From NCBI GenBank assembly GCA_030762175.1, contig CM060838.1, positions 16,599,501-16,663,500 on the forward strand: DNA of 64,000 nt. The letters are read 5' to 3'. Of this stretch, positions 46,801-58,510 are shown one piece after another (position 1 is the stretch's first letter; every line of letters begins with the position of its first letter). Source of the stretch: Metallyticus violacea. Its lineage: Eukaryota; Arthropoda; Insecta; Mantodea; Metallyticidae. A program made the translations under genes and the position numbers. The notes beneath the pieces were generated by a model. That model worked only from the letters and a program-made list of their open reading frames with translations, did no database searches and was not told the DNA's origin.

Positions 46801-48037
46801 AAATAAGAACGCAAGAAACTTTATACACATGAGCTCTATATACGATTTTAACCTCTATATTTTGTTTTACTTGTTAGAAAATACTCTTACAATGCCTGTG
46901 TTACAATTCACCTACATTATATGATTAATAAATATACATTAAATTTTACTTATTTCGATAATACTAGCAATGGAATATTTAAAATAAATTTTGCAAATTG
47001 GCATCTCGAGAGCCTGAAGTCAACTTCCAATAATGTTTAAATTAGAAGAGAGAAGAGAAGAGAACTAGTTGTTTACCTCATCATCGTGACGTCACCGCCC
47101 ACACAGACAACTTGTCTCAGTCCTCAAGTAAAAGTGCTACTTTAAAGTCCATACGAATATGTCTAGATTTCTAGAACGATGGTGGGTTGGAAAATATTAT
47201 AGAAACAAAATCATATATGAAGGCGGAGGCCAGAAATTCTCTGACGCGTACAAAAACCTCTGAGGCAGTTGGACTCAGAGGAATGACTTACCTTCAGTGT
47301 AGATGTTGCAAATATTCTAGATATCGAATTACATTTACAATGCCGGATAGGTAATTCAAACCTAGCCTTCATTTCTGCCATTTCTAACAGAATTGTAAAG
47401 TATTTTATTTATTAATGGTGCAAATCTACGTTTTCAATGGCAAAAGTGAATATTTACATTCCTCAAAATAAAAGGCACGAAAAATGCGAGTGATAGCCCG
47501 AAAAACAGTTCAAGAAAGTAAGAAGAAATTTTCCCCAGAATTTTTATCTACTTTAAGTGGTGGAGTAACTCAAGAGTTAAGCGTGGAAACATTTCTAAAA
47601 AAGTAATAGTTTAAATTCATACATGCAAATTACAATTTTCCAACACCCTCACACAGGTACCAATTTAACGGAACCTCAAGAAATAGTAAATATTTTAGCT
47701 GACACATTCCAAAACACCTAAATTTCAAATAATTTTTTTTTCTTCAACAAACTTGGCGATATTTATTTTATATTTTTATTTATAACATTTCAAACGCTGC
47801 TTTATGGGATTTCATTACTACTGGATAACTATAGAGGTATCTATTATTCATTTTGATTTTAAACTAATACGCCAAAATAAATGCACCCTTCCTGAATATT
47901 ATAAACAAAACTACTCTTATAAATAACTTTGCAATTTCAGAGATGATAGCACAAAAAATAATCCTGTGCACGATTCTAATTTTACGTCTAAACTATGATG
48001 TATTTCTATTGTTATTTTTTAATTTTAATTTCAAGCT
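46801..48037. other. AT-rich stretch, no gene seen
   Basis: A short purine run 'gagaagagaagagaa' lies near 47045. Nothing else is supported. Confidence 0.4.
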
Positions 48038-48080
48038 TTGTTATATAATCATAAACTGTCTGTTTATGATTATATTACAA
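48038..48080. repeat. 19-bp palindrome (one mismatch, 5-nt loop)
   Basis: The arms are 48038-48056 (ttgttatataatcataaac) and 48062-48080 (gtttatgattatattacaa), complementary except at one position, with the loop 'tgtct'. The right arm overlaps the start of the 159-bp tandem duplication. Confidence 0.9.
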
Positions 48081-48382
48081 AGTAAAATAGTAACAAAAAT
48101 CCAAAACTTATAATGCCAGTTAGTCGTAACTATTTTTGCCCTTTTTCTGCATAAAAAGTCGTAGCTTACGTAAAATCTACTACCTGATTTTTGTTTCGTT
48201 ATTAAAACGATATTTGTAATGTATATGATTATATTACAAAGTAAAATAGTAACAAAAATCCAAGACTTATAATGTCAGTTAGTCGTAACTATTTTTGCCC
48301 TTTTTCTGCATAAAAAGTCGTAGCTTACGTAAAATCTACTACCTGATTTTTGTTTCGTTATTAAAACGATATTTGTAATGTA
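48065..48382. repeat. Tandem duplication, 2 x 159 bp
   Basis: Unit 1 is 48065-48223 and unit 2 is 48224-48382. The two are identical except for two substitutions: 'ccaaaactta' versus 'ccaagactta', and 'aatgccag' versus 'aatgtcag'. The junction word 'tgtaatgta|tatgatta' shows direct abutment. Such high identity implies a recent event. There are no coding motifs inside. Confidence 0.97.
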
Positions 48383-49140
48383 TAATACTGGAGCTCTCGT
48401 TCTTATTTACATTCCTTTCCCTGTTTTCAATTGCTAATCTCTGAGATGATATATTCGTTCCTTCTCAGAAACTAATGACCTTCCCTACCCCCCCTAAAAA
48501 AAAAGCTTATAGATATATTTTTGGTGACTTGAGTTATTCATCTAAAACACATCTTTTCCTTTCTAGTAAGAGTAAAATTTATCATCTTGTACACCAGCGC
48601 AAACCAAGATTTTGTCGCTCGGAATAAAAACTTAACTCTGCACTGCGACACTTGGTACCGTTTTCACTTGGCAACACAGCTACACTTAACGCAGATCCGA
48701 CACCCAGAAAGGGGAAAAAAGCCCATGTGCAAGTAACTTTTTTCCCCCTCTGATTTTGGCATTATTTAACGTGATGAAGGAGTAGGAATTACTGATACGC
48801 AAGAAAGCATAAATCTTCACATATTGAGAGCGGTAAAATTTTTCTTTCTTTTTCTTTCTTGGCTCTTCTGAATTTGGATGCCAACTTAACCGCAGAGTAA
48901 CTATGAGTCTTTTAATAGACTCCTTTCAAAATACCAAAAGTAATAGTTTTATTGTTTTTAGCTATGCTTTTGTTTCTTTTTATACCTTTGAATATTTATA
49001 GAATATACGTAGGTAGTGTTGATCTATAGAGGCGGTTTTCAAAGCTATCCTGAATAATTCTTATACTAGTACACGGTCAGCTGCACAAGAGGAGAACATC
49101 AGTATTACTTCTGTGCTGGAAATAAGTTCCATCCCTATCA
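48383..49140. other. Intergenic stretch, no gene seen
   Basis: AT-rich with no supported feature. Confidence 0.4.
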
Positions 49141-49760
49141 TTTGTGCCTATACCAAGTGAGAGATTTCGAAACTCGGATGAACTTCCGTGAATGTCAAAG
49201 TGGCAAATGATATGGAGTTCGTATTCAGAATTCTGTACATTCCACAACAATGAAACCGTAAATCCCCATAATATTGGAGTGTTGCTAAGCCCTCTGGGTT
49301 AGGGAGACAGCATTCCAAGTGCAGTGGAGAGTGAATAATCTTGAATGACCACCTTATTAACCAGCTGGAGTGTGCGACCTGCATTTTCTTTGCTTCTATG
49401 GGGGATAGAGTAACGATGTGGCTTCCACGTGATGGAGCTCCACCGCGCCGCGGTCGATGGTGGTCTGCAACCATCTAAACACGGCACATCCTAGTCATTC
49501 GATACAAATACAGGGAACGGTATCCGAACTAGTCAACCCACCTGATCTAACACCTCTAGACTTCCTATGGGGATATGTAAAACAAATTTATGCACAGGAG
49601 CCAGAAGACCCCGAAAGTCTTCGCTAAAGTATCGCGGAGGCCTGTAGATTCATTGCAGCTGCCATGCTGCAACAGGTCAGAATTTTCACTCAACAACATA
49701 CTCAGGTGTGTATTAAACAAGCAGGTTCGAGCACTTGCTTTACCAAAAAACCTATGTTCC
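49141..49760 (+). mobile_element. Tc1/mariner-superfamily DDE transposase remnant (DGAPP / PDLTPLDFLWG type)
   Basis: The plus strand at about 49429-49445 reads RDGAPPR, the region of the second catalytic Asp. After a shift, 49537-49630 reads PPDLTPLDFLWGYVK and continues into AQEPEDPESLR before a stop. This pair matches a widespread arthropod transposase with 'QQDGAPPHxxxxVRxYLD' and 'SPDLTPLDFFLWGxxK' blocks. It is a third transposase type, different from the mariner copies. One Phe of the usual 'DFFLWG' is missing. Upstream (49140-49420) the frame is too broken to read, and no terminal repeats were found. Dead. Confidence 0.75.
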
Positions 49761-49962
49761 GGCATTTTATTCCTACCCGCCGACAACCCTGATCTAGTCT
49801 AACTCTGTTAAACAAAATGGCCCTTTTAGGGCCACAACACCCAAACACTGAAAATAAGATGGCAAGATAATAATAAAAGTATTAAAATTCTTTACATTGC
49901 ATCACTCTACTTCATCATAAAAAATTATAATTCTACTTTTCAAACTACCACGCTAAAGTGTA

Positions 49963-51206
49963 CGAGGGTAGATCCATAAGTTTCTGGCCTCGCCGATAAG
50001 GGTTATCGCCTCCACAAAATCTTTATCTGTGAAGTTAATCGGCTGTAACTTCCACTCCACTGTGTTCAATTGTTCAGATATAGTTGCATAAAGAAGGCTA
50101 TGTGTAGAAGATTGGGACATGTTCTAAATGGAGTATCGAGCTGTTATTAAGTTCTTACACAGGAAGGACATAATCCAAATGAAATTAAACAGCGATTGGG
50201 CAGGTATATGGGAAAACATCCCGCTCATATTCTACCGTAAAAGATTGGGCCAAACTTTTTCGAATGGGCAGAGAAAGCATTGAAGACGAAGAGCGTGCAA
50301 GTCGGCCCTTGGAGGTGCTCACTCCTGAAAACATCGATCGCTCTTGTGGAAGGAGAAATTATTGAAGACCGACGACTCAAAGTTACAGAAATAGCAGCAA
50401 GGTTGGGTCTTTCTGAAACAACAGTCCTTCAATTATTCATGAACTTTACATATGAATAAGATTAGTTAGTGCAAAATGGGTGCCTAGACTTCTTTCCTCA
50501 GTCCAAAAGTAGCAACGAGTTATCTGTTATCAGGCATTTTTGGAGCTCTGCCGTGGCAACAATAGAGATGTTCTGCAAGCCATTGAGATGAAACTATGGT
50601 CCTCTTGTCCAAAAGGGAATCAATGGAGTGGCGTGAACCTGCCGAAGCACCGCCTCTAAAGGCCAAGGTCACTCAGTCAATCAAGAAGATCATGGCCACA
50701 ATCTTTTGGGACTCTGAAGGAATACTCTTCATTGACTTCAAGAAGAGAAGCACCACAGTAAATGGGGAGTATTATACTGGCTTACTGCACAGACTACGTG
50801 CTTCCATCAAAGAGAAAAGGCAAGGAAAGTGAGTGGTAGTGGGAGCCTTCTTCTCGACAATGCGCCTGTGTACACAGCTCTTGTTGCAAAGGAAACTGTG
50901 AAGAAATGTGGCTTCAAGGAGATCAACTATTCACCTTACAACCCCTATCTAGCTCCCAGTGACTATTTCTTCTGCTGAAAACTCAAGAAGGACCTTCGAG
51001 GAAGGAAATTTAAGTGTGACGAAGTGGTGGATGCTGTTTATGCCCATTTTGCAGACAAGACTCCTGACTATTTGGGGAGGGTTGATATGTTAATTCAAAG
51101 ATGTGAGAATGCAATAAATGTTAACTATATTGAAAAGTGAAATATAGTTTTTGTCTTTATCATACCTAGCAAATGGTTAGGAGGGAAACTTATGAACCTT
51201 CCCTCG
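49963..51206 (+). mobile_element. mariner-family transposon, copy 2 (both ends intact, transposase dead)
   Basis: The 1244-bp element is bounded by the TA duplication (49961-49962 and 51207-51208). Its inverted ends are CGAGGGTAGATCCATAAGTT and, reverse-complemented, CGAGGGAAGGTTCATAAGTT. The coding order matches copy 1: MEYRAVIKFL, a linker, IMATIFWDSEGILFIDF, GEYYTGLLHRLRAS, DNAP (second Asp, 50856), and PYNPYLAPSDYFF, where the third Asp is replaced by Tyr (50946-50948). A TGA follows at 50976, and the C-terminus runs to TGA at 51138. The region of the first Asp is deleted. It is inactive itself, but its ends could still serve as a substrate if a related transposase exists. Confidence 0.95.
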
Positions 51207-51208
51207 TA

Positions 51209-52299
51209 TTATTATGTTTACGAACAAACGTAAATCCTGGTCACCCGCATTCTTCTGGAGTAATGGGAACGGGCGGAGATATAAGAACAGGAAGTTCAGC
51301 AGAATGTGGTAAGATCCTTACTGCTGAAGAGAGATTAGAGTACATTAGTTTATCTTCAGTTATATTTGAAAATCCCGCTGTGTTGCAATGTTGAAGTCAT
51401 TGATCTTGCCAAATCATTAGAAAAGCCAATTTTTATCTTGCTCGCCCATTTTACACCAAAAACAAAAGCAGTGAGACTTTTGTTACATTGTCTGCAATTA
51501 ATCGACGTTGCAATTTGAAAATAAATTCACCATAAACTGAGCACAAAATATTTGTAAATTTTTTATACGAACGACATTTGTTACAATTTTAACACTACTA
51601 CAGTGTAACTAGTATCGCTCAGGATATCTCCACAAACAGAACTAAAGCACCAAAATTTTCCTTTCTCATGGTCAGTTGGAGAGAGTTCTCCCTTCTATAG
51701 CTAAATGAAAGGTAATAAACCAAAAATAGCGGTTTTCCAGTGCACAAGTGTAAAAGTATGCTAAAATGATGTCTTAAAATTTAAGCATGTAAAAGGCTCA
51801 CATAAGATAAAGAAAACTAGTTCGATGTGGTTTGGTTTAGATAGTTTTACAATATTCTCTGTCCGTAAAATATAAATAATTCCGAAAAAAATTGACCAGT
51901 TGGTACATTTCAACGCCATATTCGTGACCAGCCCGTTAGAATTGATTATTCATATTCATGTTATGAAAATTTGGTTGAACAGTGTAATTAACTACAGGCT
52001 TAATTTTAGTTTGGCTTATTGAAACTCAAAGGTTCTGCGTATTTTTAGAAACCATAATTTTTACATTAAATTCTCTCTTTGAATGGTAAGGGTAGTCATA
52101 AATTACTAGAAGTTTATACGCATCGAATTTATCTAACACAGAAGGGAGGTTCTTGGCCGAAATTCAAATGGATTTGGTTCAAATTTAAAGAGAGGAAGGA
52201 GGAAGCATTGCTAATTGAGCGGATGACGCTCAGTGGCCAAATACTGCATTCAGTACTTGGTGTAGATGAAGGACGCCCTTCGGGTTAAGGGTTTCATTC
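51209..52299. other. Intergenic stretch, no gene seen
   Basis: Two short plus frames (51173-51394 overlapping the mariner end, and 52079-52288) without motifs. Confidence 0.4.
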
Positions 52300-52312
52300 G
52301 TATAACTCCGTA

Positions 52313-52587
52313 TGAATAGTGTTTAACGCCCTTTTTTGCTACAGAGGCACCACAGGCGATGGACACCGATGATACATTAAATGAAATGATATATTAGGAA
52401 AGGATTTATTTTTATGGAAGGAATCGTTCCAGGCCTAAGTTTAGGGTACCTCCCCGGCATTTGCCATTTGTGAGGACTGAGGAAAACCTGGAAAAAACCT
52501 CAGTCAGGAAGGACGGTCCTGGCGGTATTCGAACCCAGACCTCCCGCTCACGAGTCCGAGACTTAACGACCTCGGCTACCCGTGGCG
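52313..52587 (-). mobile_element. SINE-A copy 8 with 13-bp target-site duplication
   Basis: Full-length minus-strand copy bounded by the direct repeat GTATAACTCCGTA (52300-52312 and 52588-52600). The A-box region is intact. One base is missing beside the B box ('ttcgaacccagacc' instead of 'ttcgaaccccagacc'). The tail keeps the hairpin 'caccacaggcgatgg', with one arm mutated. Confidence 0.95.
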
Positions 52588-52600
52588 GTATAACTCCGTA

Positions 52601-53540
52601 ACATAACAAATAAGGATAATGACGTTTTTATTTCATACCCAAAAATATACTATGAAATATTAAACACTAAGGGAAAGAGACCGTGGTTATGAAAAAGAAA
52701 TGGATCTAGTTTGAAACTCGAGTTCAGAAGTCGCGTGCTTTCTACCACAGGTTACCCTATACACTTTTTCTTTTTCTCAACTACTTTCATCATTCAAATG
52801 TATATCTTGCTCTTTAGATATTATCTTTCGGAAACCAAATATAGCATTCTGCTTTAGACAACGAAGAGTAGTTGATAACATAGGTAAAGACCTCTTTCAT
52901 GTCTTGGAAACATTCAGAGCGAAAGAAAAAAGAATGTATGTTGGCAACAATGGATGTACAGGGGGATCGCAAGATCTCTAATGGTGACAAGCTCATATAA
53001 ACAGATCTATATGTGAGCACAGTGTTTGCTTGCGTGTGCACTGCGCATTTATCACGTTGATTTAGTGTTTACGTAAATTTTTCTCTTGTGGAATAGTTCG
53101 TCCTAGGTTAGTTTTAATTGCGACGTTTAAAGCCTATGCATCCGGGCACTCTATTAGCTATAGAAGATCTAGGCAAGTTTGTAGAATCTATTACCACTTC
53201 AATAATTAGGATGAGGTGATACTGTTAAGAGAAATGCAATAAGTCTCATATTAATAAATCCATTCATCAAGCAAGAAGAATTTTGGCTGTAAGTTGCGAT
53301 GACGAATTCCTAGAAAGTAGCAAACCAAGTCGGCGTGAAACATTTTTGCGCAAATTCTGTGACGAATACAGAAATATATGCTACGTACACAAAATGCAAG
53401 GATGAGTGAGATGATAAATAATTAAATAAACAAAAAGGAGTGTATCAATTAATCACAAGATCTAACCAGTGCATAATATTTATACCGCATGCGCTGTACT
53501 TCTTTCCTTATCATTAATACTACTGTTGTATGACTTCATT
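52601..53540. other. Intergenic stretch, no gene seen
   Basis: A 75-codon minus frame (53041-52814) has no recognised motif. Nothing else is supported. Confidence 0.4.
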
Positions 53541-53819
53541 TCCTTGGTGTCCGAGGTCGTTAAGGCGCGGACTGTGGGCGAGAGGTCTGGGGTTTGAATT
53601 CCGTCAGGACCGTTCTCCCTGATAGGTTTTTTTTTTCCAGGTTTTCCTCAGTCTTCATAAATGGCAAATGCCGAGGAGGTACACTAAACTTGAACTGGAA
53701 CGTTTCCTTCCTTAAAAAAAATTCTTTCGCAATGTATCATTTCATCTCATGTATCATCAGTGTCCACCGCCTGTGGTGTCTCAGTAGTATAAAAGGGGAG
53801 TTAAACACTATTCAAAAAA
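53541..53819 (+). mobile_element. SINE-A copy 9
   Basis: Full-length plus-strand copy. The head 'ggtgtccgaggtcgttaagg' has one A-box change, and the B box is decayed to GGTTTGAATTCC. The tail is 'ctcagtagtataaaagggga' and 'gttaaacactattcaaaaaa'. Its decayed promoter suggests an older copy. It is followed directly by a short frame (to 53980) of unknown nature. Confidence 0.9.
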
Positions 53820-54030
53820 TCTCGTTGATGACTGCGAATCGAGCCAAATTTAGGAAACGCGCTATGGAAGGTATTCTCAATGCGCCAGAGAAAAGTAGTT
53901 TTATTTATGAGAAAACAATTGTGCAAAATACACATTTATTACAAGAAATAATCAAACAACACTCAACAAGAGTGCATTGAACATTGTTGTAGGTATATAC
54001 TGCTCAAAGTTTTAATGACCAAGCACAATA

Positions 54031-54060
54031 AAATGTAAATGTAAATGTAAATGTAAATGT
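54031..54060. repeat. (AAATGT)5 hexanucleotide repeat
   Basis: Five perfect AAATGT units immediately upstream of the ~80-bp minisatellite. Confidence 0.95.
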
Positions 54061-54273
54061 ATAAAATGTCGTGTACTTGCCTTCAATTAGAACATCAAAG
54101 ATATTAAATGGCAAAGAACAATAAGAAAGTGACATCAAACACTAATATCAAAAGTGCTTGCCTTGCAATTACACTTATCAAAGAATTTCAATTGCACAGC
54201 AAATAAAAAAAACTAAGAAAATATTAATATCCGCAGTGCTTTCCTTAAATTAAAGCAGCAAAGAACAACAGAA

Positions 54274-54453
54274 CAATGGCGTAACGTAGAAAGATTGTGC
54301 CACCTGTAAAGTTTAATTTGGACCCCCTAACAAAACGATTCATGTTCAAGCATATGGGTTCAGTAGCATGTCAAATAACAATATTGTTAGGCTGATAGAA
54401 CCTCGGAGGAGTCGGAGGCATTAAAATTTGCCTGTATTATTTTGCCTGTAGGC

Positions 54454-54507
<54 letters not shown>

Positions 54508-57500
54508 TATTATTGGTGGTAGTGGCGTAGAAAATTAGCAAATAAGGTAGTATTATTTCCTGGACGCCTACACACACGGTACACGCTTACCTGCAAAATA
54601 TGGCACAGGCAAATTGTAATACATGTAGAATCAATCCTTAAGGATCATTGGAAGCGGCGTAGACGTCTAGTATTATTTAAGGCAAAAGTTTGCACTACTT
54701 CACTCACGTCAATTCTTTGTGTTCTCTCACACTCAATACTTATTTCAGTCCACTTAATTGCACTTGTGACACGGTGCTAAGCAATGTGTTTTTATTAGTT
54801 TTAATTTTGAAAAGACTCGCTCAGCTGATGTAACAATTACAGGTAGAGAGAAAAATAAAATGAAAGCAGTGGAAACGTCTGGTACACTTGACGCTAAAAC
54901 GTAATTTTCGATTAGCAAGATGTGTGCCAATTACAGACGCTTTGTCTTTTATCTCGTTTTAATGCATTTTTAAGCACTGTAACAGAAACCCCGTTGTTCA
55001 TTGTTGTGCTTTACTATGCAACTTTTCTTATTTTGTAGTAGATGAAGCTATGGGTTGAGTACACTGGATAAATCACTTTAGCATTTCATGGAACTGAACC
55101 TAATTTGATTTGATTAACATTGATATCAAATATAAAGTGAAACACGTTTATTTAAAAATATTTTTCAGGATTTGGCAGACGTTCATCTTGAGCCAATTCA
55201 TCCAAATACTCCTTAGATTTTCGAAATCACCTGTTTTCAAATTTGGCGGTCAACTCCCCATTGTTTTGCAAGAGACATGCGGGACAACAATGCTTCCTGG
55301 AAATTATTTCTGTAGTCATTTAACAAATTAGCAGAGGTTTGGAGTAACACTGAAGCTCTGGAAAAATCAAAGTCGTTAGATTGCAGTAATTTTTACCATA
55401 TTAATAGCTTGAAATATTTTGGAATGTAGGGCAGTTTGAAAAGCAAATTCAAAATGTTGCATTTGTTTAATAACAGCACTAGTTTCATTACAATCGTTGG
55501 TATATTTTGATTTCAATTCTACTGCAGTTAGTGTCTTCATAATATTAAAATTATCATGTTTTAGAGTTTAATTCACTCAAATTTTTATGAACAACGTGTA
55601 GGACAACACTTTTCTAAAGAGTAAGAAGCTAGTCATAACATTTCCCATCGATTTGTACTTTGCCTGAAAAACAAATAAATTCTTTCAACTATATCAAAAA
55701 GCATCTTATTTTCATATACATTTCTAACTATGTCATTTGGTACTAGAGTCAAATTATGTGCGGCTCAATGAACATATTTAGCTCTTTTCTGTTTTTGTTC
55801 AACCCTTGCTTTTACTCAGTTATAGGTCACGGGCATATTAGCGGAACCGTCATGTATTAGCATTTGGCTAATGAGATATGTTTTTCATCCATTGAACTTG
55901 GAATTTCGGCTTCCAATGACACAGCAGGATGGTCTTCTATCTCTTTGAACTCTGGAAAGCTTTCATTTATTTTTTATTTTACAAGGTTTTCTAAAAGAAT
56001 ATTCAACTATATACACATATCTGTAATTTTGATATTTTTTGCTCCCGTCCTGTGTAGCATCCACTATATAGAAGAAACTTGTGCAGACTTGGTTTCATTC
56101 TCTGTAATACAGTTGAATTAATTCATTTTGAATTTTTGAACTGAAGTATTTTTCAGATGTTTCTGTTCGATATACACGCTGCTGCAATACTAGATAATAC
56201 CTACACAATAAGTTCGCAATAGATAACCAAATTTCAAGTGAGCTCTCCCTAATTCTCCTCTATGACCTCGTAAATTAGACACTGATAATGTGATAATGGC
56301 ATTAATTGTGTGATCAAGAACTTGTTTCCATATGTTAATTTTTTAAATTCTCTTTCCAAATTACAATATACCATTTATTTTCTTTTCCAAACAATATAAA
56401 AACACATGCCTCCAGATTGGAACAAGACCTTTCGTGTTAAAAACTTTTTTACAAGCCCTACCAATCACGAATCCAGACAAATGGAAAAGATGCTGAACTC
56501 ATGTTAGCAAATAACCAACATAGCCAACAATAAACAAAATCTCCTTTTCTAGAGTAACAGGGCCATTCTCTTGTCATTTTAACCTATATTTTGTTAATTT
56601 TTCATATTAATTAATGGAAAGCATCTATTATTTTGCTGAGGATCTTTCGGAAATAGACCTTGGGGTTTGCAAGGCTCAAGCCTTATAATAAACTTCTTTG
56701 TGTCGTCATTTAAAATATCTGGAAAATTAGCACGATTAGTTGGAAATTCCTCTCTAGTACTAGTAGTCAAAAAAGTTCATACATTCTGCGCTATTACTTT
56801 CATTCTCAATTTCAGAGAAATATCAGGCTTTTTACTAGCATCAAAATTCATACATTTTTCATATTCATCTCTAATATTCTTCACTGTACCACTGTTTGAT
56901 TTGTATTACTGAAGTGTGTTCTTAGAGAAACAGATAACCTACTAGAACATGAACTATTACAGTTTTCATTTATTATTTCTGAATTAGTATTAAAGACAGA
57001 ATAATTTCACTAATTTTGTAACTCACCTTTCAATCTATCTCTGTCTTCTTCGTTTTTGCTCACTATTCATATGTTTATAACTAGTTAGAGGTGATTTCAT
57101 TTCGAAAACAGAACAGGATTAAAAAAAAAAACATAAAACACAAAAATTGAAATGCTAGAACTAGGCTATTTTAGTCTAGTACTGTAAGTGACAAGAGACC
57201 AGAATGAAACACTACGTTTCACTTTTATCACCGTACTAGACTTGATGTAACATCTAAGCAAAGCGGCACTGCATCTGCCTCAATAATGCTGAAACAATGG
57301 AAAAATAAACCAATACATTCACCATTCACGAATGTATGCATTGTTAAAGGCCCGCGGAGCAGCGACAAACGACAGGCTCGTGTTAATTTTTAATTCTCAG
57401 TTTGCTAATTGTTGACATGCACCGGTGTGTTCACTGAAAGCTGTGAACTCTTTTTCATGTACTGCTTTGCATATCTTCTTCCCACCCCCTCCCCATTATG

Positions 57501-57625
57501 ACAACCTATTTATATACCTCTTTTTTTTCCGGTTTTTATTTTCAAAGTTTTCGTTTTTTTTGCAGGCAGTGGACCCCCCTAGAATCTCGCCCCCCGCATC
57601 GCAAGGGCTGCGGGTTACGCCACTG
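54274..57625 (-). mobile_element. hAT transposon, 3352 bp, decayed ZMYM1-like transposase
   Basis: The ends are CAATGGCGTAAC (54274-54285) and GTTACGCCACTG (57614-57625), 11 of 12 matching as inverted repeats. The flanks CAACAGAA and CAATAAAA agree at 6 of 8 positions, the 8-bp duplication expected of hAT elements. Minus-strand coding order: a TTF-type zinc-finger-like block (REWPCYSRKGDFVYCWLCW) near 56505-56580, then IRDW near 56470, SSKIQNELIQL near 56120, IHDGSANMP near 55840 (second acidic-residue region), KYVH*AAHNLTLV near 55755 (the Cys codon is now TGA), and ERVFSKLKLIK near 54800-54835 (hAT dimerisation tail). Many stops and frameshifts make it inactive. Confidence 0.9.
54454..54514. 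repeat. (TAT)n microsatellite inside the hAT element
   Basis: About 20 TAT units with one ACT interruption, 180 bp inside the hAT left end. It grew after or within the element. Confidence 0.95.
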
Positions 57626-57770
57626 CAATAAAAATATGATGGAAAAGCACATTTAAAAAGAAGTATAAAACATTAATCCTAGTATCAAAAGTGCCTGTCT
57701 TGCAATTAGAGATATTTAAACCTTAAAACACCTGTATAACATAATAAAGAAAACTCTTGAGATTAAAATT

Positions 57771-58510
57771 AGTTTCAATGAATAATGGGAAACTTATACA
57801 AATGCCTCGGTTAGTAGGTGAGGCGTAAGGAAGCAGCAACGATCCTACAAATTTATGAATGGTTGCCTGAAAGTGTCTTCACTCTCAAAATGGCTGGTTG
57901 CTCTGTCAGAGGAACGCTGCCACAATAGTCTCAACCAAACAAAAGAAAAGACACGGGGAGTCGGTTACAGTATGATGAGACGAAGGAGAAAGGGAACAGG
58001 GATTTGGCACATAGCAACAGTAAGTTAGAGCAAAGACAGCACTCCATATGGTCAGCACAGTATCAGTAAAAGTCCTCAGATGTTTGTCACTCTTGAGTCG
58101 TATTTTAGTGATCTATCTTAATAATAAACGACAAATTATTTTTCTCGTTTCTAGTTAATCATCAAATTCTCTAAAATGTTACAAAACCATGGCGGTGATC
58201 GGTACTCTTGCTTCTAGAAATAAGACGCTGAGGAAAGAAGTTAATAATCTTGGCAAAGAATGAAATGGACGACCTGAAGATCAACGTTAGCTGAGCTTTG
58301 TGCGACTTTAAGCTTCCTCAAAGCTGACAGATGAAATGAAGGCTTTAGTCAATGTAAAAAAACAAAGAAAAAGTAAAGGTGGTGAATGTGTAATCTTAAT
58401 AAACATATTTAATTGTAATATTGCTGACGAGTCTACTTAAGGTACGACTTACCAATTAACCAATGCCACAAATGTTTTAAGCTCTGGCTGATATATAGCA
58501 TATATATATA
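57771..58510. other. Intergenic stretch, no gene seen
   Basis: AT-rich to balanced sequence. No frame or repeat that I can support. Confidence 0.4.

Larger units (their letters stand above)
54073..57770. repeat. ~80-bp minisatellite split by a hAT insertion
   Basis: Units begin with 'gt(a/g)cttgccttgcaatta' or variants: unit 1 at 54073, unit 2 at 54154, unit 3 at 54236 (interrupted at 54273) and unit 4 at 57691 ('gtgcctgtcttgcaattaga'). Units 1 and 2 are 81 and 82 bp. Unit 3 resumes at about 57634 after the transposon and also ends in 'tatcaaaa', like unit 1. The units are well diverged, so the array is older than the insertion. Confidence 0.75.

Noticed and set aside
54832..56912. Plus-strand ORFs inside the hAT element (55110-55331, 55864-56121, 56667-56912)
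   Set aside because: They lie antisense to the decayed hAT transposase, whose motifs on the minus strand explain the sequence.
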